NCBI RefSeq assembly: GCF_006438725.1
Contig: NZ_RCZD01000002.1
Location: 187,294 to 251,293 of the forward strand
DNA length: 64,000 bases
Direction of reading: 5' to 3'
DNA from: Ewingella americana
GTDB taxonomy: Bacteria > Pseudomonadota > Gammaproteobacteria > Enterobacterales > Enterobacteriaceae
Part shown: positions 36,949 through 48,684 of the stretch, one piece after another
How positions within the stretch are numbered: the stretch's first letter is position 1
How the letters are laid out: every line of letters starts with the position of its first letter
The notes under the pieces: generated by a model
Database searches by the model: none
Seen by the model: only the letters and a program-made list of their open reading frames with translations
What the model was told of the DNA's origin: nothing
Translations under genes and position numbers: made by a program

Positions 36949-37739
36949 TGCAGCGCCTCCCCGTCCAGCAGATAAAGATTATCCAGGAACGCAGGAATGA
37001 AACTGCCCGGCCCACGTACCTGCTGGCAGGCCAGTTCACCGGCACAGGACATCACCCGGCACGCAGCCGCGACATTCTCCAGCCGCTCACCCGGCAGCGC
37101 AACAAAGGCCGCTACCACCGCCGACAGCGAGCAGCCGGTGCCTACCACGCGGGTCATTAGCACATGCCCGCCGTGCACAGCCAGACAACGTTCGCCATCG
37201 GTCACGTAATCAACCTCGCCGGTGACGGCGACAATCGCCCCGGTTTGCTGCGCCAGTCTTTTTGCCGCAGGCAGTGCCGAGAGGGAATCATCGCCGCTGT
37301 CGACGCCGCGCCCGGTAGAGGTCATCCCACTGAGTGCGCGGATTTCAGAAGCATTGCCACGGATAGCAGCAGGGGTGAGTTTAATGAGTTCAAGACAGAA
37401 GTCAGTTCGCAGCGTCAGTCCGCCCACGGCCACCGGGTCGAGCACCCAGGGCTTTCCGGCCAGATTGGCGGCCTGAACCGCCGCGCGAATAGCGTCGATC
37501 TGAGGGTGGGTCAGCGTACCGACATTCACCAGCAGCGCATCGGCTATAGAAGCAAACTGCGCCGCTTCAATTGGGTCCACCACCATCGCCGGTGACGCAC
37601 CCAGTGCCAGCAGCACATTTGCGGTAAAAGATTGCACCACGTCGTTAGTCAGACAATGCACCAGAGGCGCGGCATTACGCAGGGTTTGCAAAGCACCGGC
37701 AGCACGTGCGCCGGAAAAATCGACAGGTCGGATAGTCAT
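36945..37739 (-). CDS. thiM: Hydroxyethylthiazole kinase ThiM
   Basis: The 264-residue enzyme has [22 protein letters not shown] near residue 27-48 (anion and substrate site) and the catalytic [14 protein letters not shown] near 200. It salvages the thiazole half of thiamine. The start MTIRPVDF at 37739 has the ribosome site GGGGAGA five bases upstream, which is close to a short hairpin of the riboswitch platform. It is the first gene of the thiM-thiD operon. Confidence 0.95.
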   Translation of the reverse strand: MTIRPVDFSGARAAGALQTLRNAAPLVHCLTNDVVQSFTANVLLALGASPAMVVDPIEAAQFASIADALLVNVGTLTHPQIDAIRAAVQAANLAGKPWVLDPVAVGGLTLRTDFCLELIKLTPAAIRGNASEIRALSGMTSTGRGVDSGDDSLSALPAAKRLAQQTGAIVAVTGEVDYVTDGERCLAVHGGHVLMTRVVGTGCSLSAVVAAFVALPGERLENVAAACRVMSCAGELACQQVRGPGSFIPAFLDNLYLLDGEALQ

Positions 37740-37784
37740 ATGTCTCCCCACCGGCGCTCAAGAAGGCGGTATCGGGAGAGATAC

Positions 37785-37870
37785 CTGACTTCCCTACGCT
37801 GGCATAATCCAGATCAGGTAATACGGGTAAGATCTCAGCCCTTTCTTTTGCAAGAGGGGCACCCCGAGTC
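37785..37870 (-). ncRNA. TPP riboswitch (thi box)
   Basis: The minus strand carries the thi-box core in order: CTCGGGGTGCC, GGCTGAGAT, ACCCGTATTACCTGATC, then TGGATTATGCCAGCGTAGGG. It precedes thiM, so thiamine pyrophosphate turns the operon off. A short hairpin GGTATC/GATACC (37768-37785) lies between aptamer and start codon without a T run, which suggests control of translation start. Confidence 0.97.
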
Positions 37871-37950
37871 AACGAAAGCCATTATTGGTGGGCGCAGCAG
37901 GAAGATCAACCTACAATCATCCGAAGACAGTAACAACGGAGAACAATCCC

Positions 37951-38376
37951 TTGCAGATACGCCCTTACGAGGAAGCCGACCGGCCTTTTTTACGCACGCT
38001 CTATCTGGCGTCGCGCAAAGATACCTGGACGTGGATGGAAACAGAGGATTTACAGCTGGAGGATTTTGACCGGGCAACCCTCGGCGAAACGGTGATCGTC
38101 GCCGTTCGCGACGGCAAATTAGTCGGCTTCGCGTCGATATTCACCCAGGAGAATTTTCTGCATAACCTGTTCGTCGACCCCGCCGTTAAAGGCACCGGCG
38201 CAGGCACTGCGCTGCTCCACGCCGCCGAAGCCATGCTCACCGGCACAGGCGCATTGAAATGCCTGATCAAAAGTGAAAAATCCGTGGGGTTTTATCTGGC
38301 CAAAGGGTGGGAAATTGTCGCCGAGGGCGAAAGCCCAAAAGGGGACTACTACCTGTTTCATTTTTTAAAGAAATAG
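37951..38376 (+). CDS. GNAT-family N-acetyltransferase
   Basis: The 141-residue protein covers one GNAT domain. The acetyl-CoA loop is VKGTGAGTALLHAAEAM (about 79-95), with FVDPA before it and SVGFYLAKGWEI after it. The start is TTG at 37951, nine bases after ACGGAG; this gives a normal GNAT N-terminus (LQIRPYEEADRPFL). The substrate is not known. It is divergent from the TPP-riboswitch operon. Confidence 0.85.
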   Translation: MQIRPYEEADRPFLRTLYLASRKDTWTWMETEDLQLEDFDRATLGETVIVAVRDGKLVGFASIFTQENFLHNLFVDPAVKGTGAGTALLHAAEAMLTGTGALKCLIKSEKSVGFYLAKGWEIVAEGESPKGDYYLFHFLKK

Positions 38377-38564
38377 ACCCCGACAGGCTACCTGTTACCA
38401 CACCGGTTAAAAATCTCCGCTTCTTTCGCTCAGCACATCGTTGAATCTGAATGGCCAGGTTTCAGGTGCGGGGGCGTGGCCATGCCCGTAACCGAGAAGT
38501 TGAAGTTGAATTTGCATGCAAAAGCGCATACAGTCCTGCCCCTTCTTTGGCATGGGGAACAGTA

Positions 38565-39914
38565 ATGTTTATTGGATTTGACTACGGCACCGCAAATTGT
38601 TCAGTCGCCGTGATGCGCGATAACGACGCCCATCTTTTGGCGTTAGAAAACAACGATCCTTATTTACCCTCCATGCTGTGTGCGCCTACGCGCGAAGCGG
38701 TCAGCGAATGGCTGAGCCGTCACGGGCAGGTTCCGGCTGGCAGTGATGAAAACATTGCACTGTTACGTCGCAGTATTAACTTTAACCGCGAGGAAGATAT
38801 CCCGGTTAATGCCAACAGCGTGCATTTTGGCCTGCAGGCTCTTTCTACTTATATGGAAGACCCGGAGGAAGTCTATTTCGTGCGCTCACCGAAATCCTTC
38901 CTCGGTGCGAACGGCCTGAAGCCGCAGCAGATTGCGCTGTTTGAAGACCTGGTGTGCGCCATGATGTTCCACATCAAGCGCCAGGCAGAAGCCTCCCTGC
39001 AAGACACCATCGAACAGGCGGTGATTGGTCGCCCGATTAACTTTCAGGGCATGGGCGGTGAAGAAGCCAACGCGCAGGCGCAGGGGATTTTGCAACGCGC
39101 CGCTGAGCGGGCCGGTTTTCGCGATATCGCTTTCCAGTTTGAACCGGTGGCCGCAGGTCTTGATTTCGAAGCTACGCTGACTGAAGAGAAAACCGTGCTG
39201 GTGGTCGACATCGGCGGCGGAACCACCGACTGCTCGGTACTGCTGATGGGCCCACAGTGGCGTGACAAGGCTGAACGCCAGCAGAGTTTGCTCGGCCACA
39301 GCGGGTGTCGCGTGGGCGGCAACGATCTGGACATCATGACCGCGTTTAAACAGCTGACGCCGCAATTCGGCATGGGCAGTGAAACGGCGAAGGGCATTGC
39401 CATTCCGTCCCTGCCTTACTGGAATGCGGTGGCCACTAACGATGTACCTGCGCAACTGGATTTCTACAGCGTGGCCAATGGCCGCATGCTGCGGGATTTG
39501 ATCCGCGATGCTGCCCAGCCAGCGCAGATAAAACGCCTGCTGAAAGTGCATCAGCAACGTCTGAGCTATCGTCTGGTGCGTACCGCCGAAGAGAGCAAGA
39601 TCGCGCTGTCCGAACGTGAAAACGTCACCGCCGCACTGGACTTTATCGAAGCCGGTCTGGCGGAAAATATCAGCCAGCAGCAGTTGAGTGAGGCGATTGC
39701 GCAACCGCTGGAACGCATTCAGGAGCAGGTAAATCTGGCGCTCTCCACCAGCAATATTACGCCGGACGTGATTTACCTGACCGGTGGCAGCGCACGCTCA
39801 CCGCTACTGCGCGCCGCATTACAGGCCCAGTTACCGGGTATTCCGCTGGTGGGTGGCAATGATTTTGGCTCGGTCACCGCCGGACTGGCACGCTGGGCAC
39901 AAACCTTGTTCCGC
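38565..39914 (+). CDS. yegD: Hsp70-like protein YegD
   Basis: The 449-residue ASKHA ATPase is close to E. coli YegD end to end. It has phosphate loops GFDYGTANCSVAV (4-16) and VVDIGGGTTDCSVLLMG (about 211-227) and YLTGGSARSPLL near the end. It corresponds to the nucleotide-binding half of Hsp70 without the peptide-binding half. The role is unknown. The ATG at 38565 matches the family start. It lies upstream of mdtABCD as in E. coli, but here with one extra gene between. Confidence 0.93.
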
Positions 39915-39937
39915 TAAATCCCTGCCATTTGAATGTG

Positions 39938-39980
39938 AAAAAACCGCCTGCGTGAAGTGAACACCGCAGGCGGTTTTTTT
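39938..39980. terminator. Bidirectional terminator between yegD and the AKR gene
   Basis: AACCGCCTGCG and CGCAGGCGGTT pair across twelve bases, flanked by A and a run of seven T. It serves the convergent genes on each side. Confidence 0.92.
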
Positions 39981-39997
39981 ACATTGATAAGAGTGAG

Positions 39998-40951
39998 TTA
40001 CCAGCTACTGGCTTCATTTAGCAGACGGATATCGGCATCATCCAGCGTCAGGTCTGCGGCTTTTGCCAGCTCATCCAGCTGTTGCAGTGAAGTCGCGCTG
40101 ACGATTGGCGACGTTACACTCGGACGGGCAATCTGCCACGCCAGCGCGATTTGCCCCGGCTTGGCATTATGTTTCTCCGCCACCTGATCGAGTGCTGCCA
40201 GAATTTTCAGGCCACGCTCATTGAGATAGGTATCCACCACTTTTGAGCCGCGCTGACTTTTACTGGCATCGGCTTTGGACCGGTATTTCCCGGTGAGGAA
40301 CCCGCTGGCCAGCGCGTAAAAGTTGATCACCCCCAGACCATGGTCAGACACCACTTTCTCCAGATCCTCTTCATACACTTTGCGGTCGCACAAATTATAC
40401 AGCGGCTGAAGGGTTTCATAGCGCGCCAGATTGTTGTCTTTACTGACTTTCAGTGCTTCAATCAGGCGTGGTGCGCTGTAGTTGGAAGCCCCGACGGCGC
40501 GCACTTTGCCCTCTTTAATCAGCGCATCAAACGCGGCCATGGTGTCGGCCAGCGGGGTATCCGCATCGTCGTCGTGGGACTGATACAGGTCGATATAATC
40601 CGTTTGCAGGCGCGTGAGTGATGCCTCAACCGCTTGTTTGATATAACGTGGCGAGAGGCCAATTTTGCCTTCGCCCATCGGTTTGCCCACTTTGGTGGCC
40701 AGGATAATCTGGTCGCGCTTACCGGTTTTTTTCAACCAGTTACCGATGATAGTTTCCGACTCACCGCCCTGATGGCCTTCCACCCATGTGGAATAGACGT
40801 CGGCGGTATCAATAAAGTTAAGTTTGTGTTCAAGCAAGGCGTCGAGAAGGCTAAAAGATGTCGATTGATCCACGGTCCAGCCAAAGACGTTACCGCCAAA
40901 AGTTAACGTCGGTACCCGAATGCCTGAACGCCCCAGTTCTCTTGTACTCAT
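39998..40951 (-). CDS. Aldo/keto reductase
   Basis: The 317-residue TIM-barrel oxidoreductase has the catalytic tetrad: Asp in NFIDTADVYS with Tyr four residues later, Lys in ILATKVG and His in LYQSHDDD. NADPH-binding residues follow in SATSLQQLDEL. It resembles the YajO/voltage-gated channel beta-like group of AKRs. The substrate is unknown. It interrupts the yegD-mdtA adjacency seen in E. coli. Confidence 0.9.
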   Translation of the reverse strand: MSTRELGRSGIRVPTLTFGGNVFGWTVDQSTSFSLLDALLEHKLNFIDTADVYSTWVEGHQGGESETIIGNWLKKTGKRDQIILATKVGKPMGEGKIGLSPRYIKQAVEASLTRLQTDYIDLYQSHDDDADTPLADTMAAFDALIKEGKVRAVGASNYSAPRLIEALKVSKDNNLARYETLQPLYNLCDRKVYEEDLEKVVSDHGLGVINFYALASGFLTGKYRSKADASKSQRGSKVVDTYLNERGLKILAALDQVAEKHNAKPGQIALAWQIARPSVTSPIVSATSLQQLDELAKAADLTLDDADIRLLNEASSW

Positions 40952-41091
40952 GACATGCTCCCTTTTTAAGGTCAGATTAAAAATTGCTTTGTTTGTGAAC
41001 CATTAGCTTCAGAAGAATAACAGTAGCACTTCACACAATATTGTCAGGCGTGGGAAGGCGTTAAATTGTTAATGGATGAAAGTGACTCCTT

Positions 41092-41109
41092 ATTTCCTCC
41101 ATTTTTCAT
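41092..41109 (+). promoter_or_regulatory. Candidate BaeR box before mdtA
   Basis: The stretch around CTCCAT (41097-41102) matches about 12 of 18 bases of the BaeR site TTTTTCTCCATDATTGGC, with the central CTCCAT exact. It lies about 80 bases before mdtA in an operon that also encodes BaeR, so autoregulation is expected. The match is imperfect. Confidence 0.4.
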
Positions 41110-41189
41110 CTGCCGACAATAGCTACACTGTGGCCAGACCAATAGGTTCAAATTGTGATCAATTTACCATTAATAAAAAGAGTGAAATT

Positions 41190-42434
41190 GTGCGAAAAAG
41201 CCCCCTGCGATTTTTAATTATCCTGCTGGTGTTGATTATTACCGCCCTGGGCATCGGTTATTTCTATGTGAGTCACCCGAATTCGCACAGCATAAAAGCT
41301 GACACGCCCAATGCGACAAATGCCGCAAGGCCTGGCGGCGGACGCCGCAATATGCCGCTGCCGCCGGTTCAGGCAGCGATGGCGACCGAAAAATCCGTTC
41401 CTCAATATCTCAGCGGGCTGGGCACGGTCACGGCATCCAATACCGTGACCTTGCGCAGCCGGGTTGACGGCCAACTGATGGCGCTGCACTTTACCGAAGG
41501 CCAGCAGGTCAAAACCGGCGATTTACTGGCGGAAATTGACCCACGCCCGTATCAGGTTGTGTTGACCCAGGCGCTGGGGCAGCTCAATAAAGATCAGGCG
41601 ACGCTCGATAACGCCCGCCGGGATCTGACGCGCTACCAGCAACTGGTCAAAACGAATTTGATTTCACGCCAGGAGCTGGATACCCAGCAGTCGCTGGTAC
41701 GCCAGAGCGAAGGCGCCGTGGCGGTGGATCAGGGCGCCGTTGACAGTGCCAAACTGCAACTGACCTACAGCAAGATCACCTCACCGATCGATGGCCGCGT
41801 TGGCCTGAAACAGGTGGATATCGGCAATATTATCTCCAGCAGCGACACCACCGGCATTGTCGTGCTGACGCAAACACAGCCCATTGACGTGATTTTCACC
41901 CTGCCCGAGGCCAGTATCAGCACCATCGTCCAGTCACAGCAAACCGGCCAGCCGCTTAGCGTAGAGGCCTGGGATCGCACCAATCAGCATCAACTGACAC
42001 AGGGCACGCTGCTGACACTGGATAACCAAATCGATGTAACCACCGGGACCATCAAACTCAAAGCGCGCTTTGATAATCAGGACAATGCGCTGTTTCCCAA
42101 TCAGTTCGTCAATGCCCGGCTAAAAATAGGCACGCTGCAAAATGCCGTGGTGGTGCCGACGGCAGCGGTGCAAATGGGTAACGACGGCCACTTCGTCTGG
42201 ATAGTCGACAGCGACAAAAAAGTGAGTAAACACATCATCACCACGGGCATGCAGGACAGCCAGCAGACCGTGGTCATCGCCGGGTTGAGTGCCGGGGAGA
42301 ACGTCGTAACCGATGGCATTGACCGCCTGACCGAAGGCGCTACCGTCGAGGTTATCCAGCCCGAAACCGCCGCACAGGCTGCCGCTGCTGCCGATAAAGC
42401 GGCTGAAAAACATCATCACCAAAGGAAGTCCTGA
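41190..42434 (+). CDS. mdtA: MdtA, periplasmic adaptor of MdtABC efflux
   Basis: The 414-residue membrane fusion protein has an N-terminal signal anchor ([19 protein letters not shown]), a barrel-lipoyl-hairpin core with [14 protein letters not shown]-like sequence, and a membrane-proximal domain. It links MdtBC to an outer-membrane channel such as TolC. The GTG start at 41190, with AGAG seven bases upstream, is chosen by comparison with E. coli; a longer ORF exists upstream. The stop overlaps the mdtB ATG by one base. The tail is His/Lys-rich. Confidence 0.93.
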   Translation: MRKSPLRFLIILLVLIITALGIGYFYVSHPNSHSIKADTPNATNAARPGGGRRNMPLPPVQAAMATEKSVPQYLSGLGTVTASNTVTLRSRVDGQLMALHFTEGQQVKTGDLLAEIDPRPYQVVLTQALGQLNKDQATLDNARRDLTRYQQLVKTNLISRQELDTQQSLVRQSEGAVAVDQGAVDSAKLQLTYSKITSPIDGRVGLKQVDIGNIISSSDTTGIVVLTQTQPIDVIFTLPEASISTIVQSQQTGQPLSVEAWDRTNQHQLTQGTLLTLDNQIDVTTGTIKLKARFDNQDNALFPNQFVNARLKIGTLQNAVVVPTAAVQMGNDGHFVWIVDSDKKVSKHIITTGMQDSQQTVVIAGLSAGENVVTDGIDRLTEGATVEVIQPETAAQAAAAADKAAEKHHHQRKS

Positions 42435-45400
42435 TGCAGGTGATGCCTGACAAACCTCAGGGCGGGCCATCACGGCTGTTTATTCTGCGCCCGGTGGCCA
42501 CCACACTACTGATGGTCGCCATTCTGCTGGCCGGGATTATCGGCTACCGCGCCCTGCCGGTAGCGGCCCTGCCGGAGGTCGATTACCCGACCATCCAGGT
42601 GGTGACGCTCTACCCGGGAGCCAGCCCGGATGTCACCACCTCGGCCATTACTGCGCCGCTGGAACGCCAGTTCGGGCAGATGTCTGGCCTGAAGCAGATG
42701 CAGTCGCAAAGCGCCGGGGGGGCATCGGTCATCACCCTGCAATTCGGGCTGGAACTGCCGCTGGATGTCGCCGAGCAGGAAGTGCAGGCCGCGATCAACT
42801 CCGCCACCAATTTACTGCCCACCGATCTGCCTAACCCACCGGTTTACAGCAAAGTTAACCCGGCCGATCCGCCGATCATGACGCTGGCGGTGACCTCCAG
42901 CGCTCTGTCGATGACGGCGGTGGAAGATCTGGTGGAAACCCGTGTGATGCAGAAACTGGCCCAGGTCAGCGGCGTCGGGCGGGTGAGTATTTCTGGCGGG
43001 CAGCGCCCGGCAGTGCAGGTGAAACTGAATGCACCGGCCATGTCAGCCCTCGGGCTGACCAGCGAACAGGTGCGCACGGCCATCGCCGCAGCTAACGTCA
43101 ATTCCGCCAAGGGCAGTTTTGACGGCCCGGAGCGCTCGGTGATTTTATCCGCCAATGACCAGATGAAAACCGCCGCCGATTACCGCGCGCTGGTGGTGAG
43201 TTATAAAAACGGCGCACCGGTGCTGCTTAGCGATATTGCCAGTGTCGAACAGGGGGCCGAAAACAGTAAACTGGCCGCATGGGCTGATACACATCCGGCC
43301 ATCGTGCTGAGTATTCAGCGCCAGCCGGGCGCTAATGTGATCACCACCGCCGACAGCATCCGGGCGATTTTGCCCACGCTGCAACAGAACCTGCCGAAAT
43401 CAGTCCATATCGAACTGGTGACTGACCGCACCGTCACCATCAGGCACTCGGTCAGCGACGTGCAGTTCGAGTTATTGCTCTCCGTGGCGCTGGTCGTCAT
43501 GGTGATGTATCTGTTTTTACGCAATATCGCCGCAACGCTGATCCCCAGTGTGGCCGTCCCGCTGTCGCTGATTGGCACCTTTACTGCCATGTATTTTCTG
43601 GGTTTTTCGGTCAATAACCTGACGCTGATGGCACTGACCATCGCCACCGGTTTTGTGGTCGATGACGCTATCGTGGTGATCGAAAATATTTCGCGTTATA
43701 TTGAGAAAGGCGAAACGCCGCTCAATGCCGCCCTGAAAGGCGCGGGCGAAATTGGCTTCACCATTATTTCCCTGACCTTTTCGCTCATTGCCGTGCTGAT
43801 CCCGCTGCTGTTTATGGGCGATATCGTCGGGCGCTTATTCCGCGAATTTGCCGTAACGCTGGCGGTAGCGATTCTGATCTCCGCCATCGTCTCGCTGACC
43901 CTGACCCCCATGATGTGCGCCCGCATGCTCAGCCATGAGTCGCTGCGTAAGCAGAACCGTTTTTCCCGCGCGTCGGAGCGGATGTTCGAGCGCATTATTG
44001 CCACCTATGGCCGCGGCCTGACGGTGGTGCTGCGTCATCAGTGGCTGACGCTCGGCGTGGCGCTCGGCACGCTGGCGCTGACTGCCCTGCTGTATATTTT
44101 GATCCCCAAAGGCTTTTTCCCGGTGCAGGACAACGGGCTGATTCAGGGCACTCTGGTCGCGCCGCAGTCGGTGTCATTCAGCAATATGGCCAGCCGTCAG
44201 CAGCAGGCAGCGGCAATTATTTTGCAGGACCCGGACGTTGAGAGCCTGACGTCGTTTATCGGCGTGGATGGCACCAACCCGACGCTCAATACTGGCCGGT
44301 TACAGATTGCCCTCAAGCCACTCAGCGATCGCCATGACCGGGTAGACACCCTCATTCCGCGCTTACAGCAAGCCATTGCCAAAGTGCCTGGCATCACGCT
44401 GTACCTGCAACCGGTGCAGGATCTGACCATCGACACTCAGGTGGCCCGCACGCAGTATCAGTTCACCTTGCAGACCCTGACCACCGATTCGCTCGGGCGC
44501 TGGGTGCCACAATTACTGGATACTCTGCGCGCCCTGCCGCAATTGCAGGATGTGAGCAGCGACTGGCAGGATCAGGGGCTGGAAGCCTATATCAAGGTGG
44601 ATCGTGACAGTGCCAGCCGCCTGGGCATCAGCATGACCGATGTCGATAACGCGCTGTACAACGCCTTCGCCCAGCGGCTGATCTCCACCATTTATACCCA
44701 GGCCAACCAGTACCGCGTGGTGCTGGAACACGAGACCGCACAGACGCCGGGCCTGAGCGCCTTGCAGGATATCCGCCTGATGGGCAGCAATGGCACCAGC
44801 ATCCCACTCAGCGCCATCGCGCAAATTGAGCAGCGTAAAACGGCGCTCTCGGTCAATCATCTGGATCAGTTCCTGTCGGCCAGCGTGTCGTTTAATGTCG
44901 CCCCCGGTTATTCCCTCGGTGAAGCGGTGGACGCCATCAAGCAAGCTCAACAGCAACTGGCACTGCCCGCCGATATCAGCGTCCATTTTCAGGGCGCAAC
45001 GCTGGCGTTTGAGGCTGCATTGGGCAGCACACTGTGGCTGATTCTGGCCGCCGTGGTGGCGATGTACATCGTGCTCGGCGTGCTCTATGAAAGCTTTATT
45101 CATCCGGTCACTATTTTGTCGACGCTGCCGACGGCGGGCGTGGGCGCACTGCTGGCACTGATGTTGGCAGGCAGTGAGCTGGACGTGATTGCCATCATCG
45201 GCATTATTTTACTGATCGGCATCGTGAAGAAAAACGCCATCATGATGATCGACTTCGCGCTGGCCGCCGAGCGCGATCACGGCATGACGCCGTATGACGC
45301 CATTTATCAGGCCTGTTTGCTGCGCTTTCGGCCCATTCTGATGACCACACTGGCGGCGTTACTTGGCGCATTGCCGCTGATGCTCAGTACTGGCGTTGGT

Positions 45401-45583
45401 GCAGAACTGCGGCGACCGTTGGGGATCTGTATGGTCGGCGGACTGCTGGTCAGTCAGGTGCTGACGCTGTTCACCACGCCGGTAATTTATCTGCTGTTTG
45501 ACCGGCTGGCGCGCCGTATACGCCCGCACGCCTATCCTCACACCGGGCAACCGCAGCCAGATGTAGAGCGGCCGCCGCGATGA
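42434..45583 (+). CDS. mdtB: MdtB, RND efflux pump subunit
   Basis: The 1049-residue RND protein has two repeats of six membrane helices with two large periplasmic loops each. Its start ([20 protein letters not shown]) and the TM4 aspartates of [19 protein letters not shown] are as in E. coli MdtB. MdtB and MdtC form a mixed trimer (two B, one C) that exports bile salts, novobiocin and some detergents with proton flow. The ATG of mdtC overlaps its stop (ATGA). Confidence 0.96.
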   Translation: MQVMPDKPQGGPSRLFILRPVATTLLMVAILLAGIIGYRALPVAALPEVDYPTIQVVTLYPGASPDVTTSAITAPLERQFGQMSGLKQMQSQSAGGASVITLQFGLELPLDVAEQEVQAAINSATNLLPTDLPNPPVYSKVNPADPPIMTLAVTSSALSMTAVEDLVETRVMQKLAQVSGVGRVSISGGQRPAVQVKLNAPAMSALGLTSEQVRTAIAAANVNSAKGSFDGPERSVILSANDQMKTAADYRALVVSYKNGAPVLLSDIASVEQGAENSKLAAWADTHPAIVLSIQRQPGANVITTADSIRAILPTLQQNLPKSVHIELVTDRTVTIRHSVSDVQFELLLSVALVVMVMYLFLRNIAATLIPSVAVPLSLIGTFTAMYFLGFSVNNLTLMALTIATGFVVDDAIVVIENISRYIEKGETPLNAALKGAGEIGFTIISLTFSLIAVLIPLLFMGDIVGRLFREFAVTLAVAILISAIVSLTLTPMMCARMLSHESLRKQNRFSRASERMFERIIATYGRGLTVVLRHQWLTLGVALGTLALTALLYILIPKGFFPVQDNGLIQGTLVAPQSVSFSNMASRQQQAAAIILQDPDVESLTSFIGVDGTNPTLNTGRLQIALKPLSDRHDRVDTLIPRLQQAIAKVPGITLYLQPVQDLTIDTQVARTQYQFTLQTLTTDSLGRWVPQLLDTLRALPQLQDVSSDWQDQGLEAYIKVDRDSASRLGISMTDVDNALYNAFAQRLISTIYTQANQYRVVLEHETAQTPGLSALQDIRLMGSNGTSIPLSAIAQIEQRKTALSVNHLDQFLSASVSFNVAPGYSLGEAVDAIKQAQQQLALPADISVHFQGATLAFEAALGSTLWLILAAVVAMYIVLGVLYESFIHPVTILSTLPTAGVGALLALMLAGSELDVIAIIGIILLIGIVKKNAIMMIDFALAAERDHGMTPYDAIYQACLLRFRPILMTTLAALLGALPLMLSTGVGAELRRPLGICMVGGLLVSQVLTLFTTPVIYLLFDRLARRIRPHAYPHTGQPQPDVERPPR

Positions 45584-48500
45584 AATTCTTCGCGCTGTTC
45601 ATCCACCGGCCGGTCGCCACCACCTTGCTGACGCTGGCGATTGTGCTGGCAGGCATACTGGGTTTCCGGCTGCTGCCGGTAGCGCCACTGCCGCAGGTGG
45701 ATTACCCGGTGATCTCAGTCACCGCAACGCTGCCGGGCGCTGACCCGGAGACCATGGCCGCATCGGTCGCCACGCCGCTGGAAAGCACGCTGGGCCGCAT
45801 TGCCGGTATCAATGAGATGACCTCCGTCAGTACGCTCGGCAGCACGCGTATTACGCTGGAATTTGATTTTGACCGAGATATCAACGGTGCCGCACGCGAC
45901 GTGCAGGCGGCGATCAACGCCGCGCAAAGCCTGTTACCGACCGGCATGCCAAACCGTCCGACCTACCGCAAAGCCAACCCTTCCGATGCCCCGATCATGA
46001 TCTTAACCCTCACATCGGATACCTACAGCCAGGGGCAGCTGTACGATTTCGCCTCAACACAATTAGCGCAAACCCTTTCACAACTGGACGGCGTGGGTGA
46101 TGTGACCGTCGGCGGCAGTTCGCTGCCTGCGGTGCGGGTCGATCTCAACCCGCAAGCGCTGTTCAATCAGGGCGTATCGCTCGATGCCGTGCGTCAGGCG
46201 ATTGCCGCCGCCAACGTGCGCAAGCCGCAGGGCGCGATGGAAGATGAAAACCAGCGCTGGCAGGTCCGCACCAACGATGCGCTGAAAACCGCTGAAGAGT
46301 ACGCACCGCTGGTGGTGCACGTCAGTAATGGCAATACCGTGCATCTGCGCGATGTCGCCACCGTCAGCGACGGCGTGCAGGACCAGCGCAACGCCGGGCA
46401 AACCAGCCTTGAAAAGGGCGGCGTCAGACCGGCGATTTTGCTGCTGATTCGCCGCAGCGCTGACGCCAATATTATCGCCACCGTGGACGGTATCCGGGCG
46501 GAGTTACCCCAGCTGCGCGAGGCGATTCCGGCGGCGATCAGTTTGCAGGTGGCCCAGGACCGCTCCCCCACCATTCGCGCCTCACTCGACGAAGTAGAAG
46601 CCTCACTGAGTATCGCGGTAGCGCTGGTGATTCTGGTGGTGTTCCTGTTCCTGCGCTCCGGGCGCGCGACGCTGATCCCCGCTGTCGCCGTACCTGTGTC
46701 ATTGATCGGCACCTTTGCGGCAATGTATTTGTGCGGCTTCAGCCTGAATAATTTGTCACTGATGGCGCTGACCATCGCCACCGGTTTTGTGGTCGATGAC
46801 GCCATCGTGGTGCTGGAGAATATTTCGCGACATATCGAAGCGGGTATGAAGCCGATGGCTGCCGCATTGCAGGGGGTCAGAGAAGTTGGGTTTACCGTGC
46901 TGTCGATGAGCCTGTCGCTGGTGGCGGTGTTTATTCCACTGTTGCTGATGAGCGGTTTGCCGGGGCGGCTGTTTCGCGAATTTGCCGTCACGCTGTCTGT
47001 CGCGATAGGCATTTCACTGCTGGTTTCGCTGACCTTAACACCGATGATGTGCGCCTGGCTGTTGCGTCCTTCCGCCCTGCCCCCGCCGCCGAAAAAACGC
47101 GGTGTCAGTTCGCTGCTGCTGCGTATGCAACAGGGCTATGGCCGTTCACTGAACTGGGTGCTTAACCATGCCCGCTGGGTCGGTATAGTGCTTGTGGCGA
47201 CTATCGCGCTCAACGTCTGGCTGTATATCGCCATCCCAAAAACCTTCTTTCCTGAGCAGGATACCGGCCGGCTGATGGGCTATATTCAGGCCGACCAGAG
47301 CATTTCGTTTCAGGCGATGCGCGGCAAGATGTCGGACTTTATCCGCCTGGTGAGCCAGGACAACGATGTCGCCAACGTCACCGGCTATACCGGGGGTTCG
47401 CGCACTAACAGCGGCATGATGTTTATTTCGCTCAAGCCGCTGTCGGTGCGCAAGAGTAATGCGCAGGAAGTGATTGCGCGTATCCGTACTGCTGCGTCTC
47501 AGGAAGCCGGGGCCGGACTTTATCTCTCGGCGGTGCAGGACGTGCGCGTCGGCGGGCGGCAGGGGAATGCCAGTTACCAGTACACCCTGCTGTCAGACAA
47601 TTTGCAGGATTTACGCCAGTGGGAACCCAAAATCACCACCGCGCTCGGCGCGTTATCAGAGCTGGCCGATGTCAGTTCCGATCAGCAGGATCAGGGCGCG
47701 GAAATGCAACTGACCTACGATCGCGCCACCATGGCCCGGCTGGGTATTTCGATTTCCGCTGCCAACGCGCTGCTCAATAACGCCTTTGGCCAGCGCCAAA
47801 TATCCACCATTTATCAGCCACTGAACCAGTACAAAGTCGTGATGGAAGTCGCACCGCAATATACGCAGGATGTCAGTTCGCTCGGTAAAATGTTTATCAT
47901 CAACAGTGCAGGGGCGTCAGTGCCACTCTCCGCTTTCGCCAAATGGCAGCCCGCCAACGCGCCGTTGCAAGTGAATCACCAGGGAATGTCAGCAGCGGCG
48001 ACCGTGTCATTTAATTTGCCGGAGGGCGGCAGTCTGTCGGAGGCTTCTGCAGCGATTGACCGCACCATGACTCAGCTCGGTGTGCCTGCAACCCTCCACG
48101 GGCAGTTCGCCGGTACCGCGCAGGTGTTTCAGGACACGCTGAAATCTCAGTTGCTGCTGATCATCGCCGCCATCGCCACGGTCTATATTGTGCTCGGCAT
48201 ACTGTATGAAAGTTATATTCATCCCCTGACCATTCTGTCGACCCTGCCCTCGGCAGGCATGGGTGCGCTGTTGGCGCTGGAGTTGTTCAGTGCCCCCTTC
48301 AGCCTGATCGCCCTGATTGGTATTATGCTGTTGATAGGTATCGTGAAAAAAAATGCCATCATGATGGTAGATTTCGCCCTCGACGCGCAGAGACGTGGGA
48401 AGCTCACCGCCCGCGAAGCCATTTTTCAGGCCTGCCTGTTGCGTTTTCGGCCCATCATGATGACTACGCTGGCCGCGCTGTTTGGTGCTCTGCCGCTGGT

Positions 48501-48684
48501 GCTGACGTCCGGCGACGGTGCGGAACTGCGCCAGCCGCTGGGCATTACCATCGTCGGCGGTCTGGTCGTCAGCCAGTTGCTGACGCTGTACACCACGCCG
48601 GTGGTTTACCTGTTCTTTGACCGGCTGCGTAGCCGGTTCAGCCGACAATCGCGGCATATATCACTTGCTGAGACAGACCCATGA
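45580..48684 (+). CDS. mdtC: MdtC, RND efflux pump subunit
   Basis: The 1034-residue RND protein is parallel in layout to MdtB. It starts [20 protein letters not shown] and keeps [19 protein letters not shown] in TM4 and [19 protein letters not shown] in TM10-11. Within the mixed trimer it is the subunit thought to bind substrate, whereas MdtB drives proton flow (known for E. coli). It overlaps both neighbours by four bases. Confidence 0.96.
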   Translation: MKFFALFIHRPVATTLLTLAIVLAGILGFRLLPVAPLPQVDYPVISVTATLPGADPETMAASVATPLESTLGRIAGINEMTSVSTLGSTRITLEFDFDRDINGAARDVQAAINAAQSLLPTGMPNRPTYRKANPSDAPIMILTLTSDTYSQGQLYDFASTQLAQTLSQLDGVGDVTVGGSSLPAVRVDLNPQALFNQGVSLDAVRQAIAAANVRKPQGAMEDENQRWQVRTNDALKTAEEYAPLVVHVSNGNTVHLRDVATVSDGVQDQRNAGQTSLEKGGVRPAILLLIRRSADANIIATVDGIRAELPQLREAIPAAISLQVAQDRSPTIRASLDEVEASLSIAVALVILVVFLFLRSGRATLIPAVAVPVSLIGTFAAMYLCGFSLNNLSLMALTIATGFVVDDAIVVLENISRHIEAGMKPMAAALQGVREVGFTVLSMSLSLVAVFIPLLLMSGLPGRLFREFAVTLSVAIGISLLVSLTLTPMMCAWLLRPSALPPPPKKRGVSSLLLRMQQGYGRSLNWVLNHARWVGIVLVATIALNVWLYIAIPKTFFPEQDTGRLMGYIQADQSISFQAMRGKMSDFIRLVSQDNDVANVTGYTGGSRTNSGMMFISLKPLSVRKSNAQEVIARIRTAASQEAGAGLYLSAVQDVRVGGRQGNASYQYTLLSDNLQDLRQWEPKITTALGALSELADVSSDQQDQGAEMQLTYDRATMARLGISISAANALLNNAFGQRQISTIYQPLNQYKVVMEVAPQYTQDVSSLGKMFIINSAGASVPLSAFAKWQPANAPLQVNHQGMSAAATVSFNLPEGGSLSEASAAIDRTMTQLGVPATLHGQFAGTAQVFQDTLKSQLLLIIAAIATVYIVLGILYESYIHPLTILSTLPSAGMGALLALELFSAPFSLIALIGIMLLIGIVKKNAIMMVDFALDAQRRGKLTAREAIFQACLLRFRPIMMTTLAALFGALPLVLTSGDGAELRQPLGITIVGGLVVSQLLTLYTTPVVYLFFDRLRSRFSRQSRHISLAETDP

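Noticed and set aside
38886-39704. 272-codon minus-strand frame opposite yegD
   Set aside because: Antisense shadow; His/Gln-rich translation with no domain.
41076-41189. Longer mdtA start at 41076
   Set aside because: The added residues have no match to MdtA, would place the signal anchor inside the protein, and would overlap the BaeR-like site.
46194-47012. 272-codon minus-strand frame opposite mdtC
   Set aside because: Antisense shadow of a high-GC RND gene; no start site.
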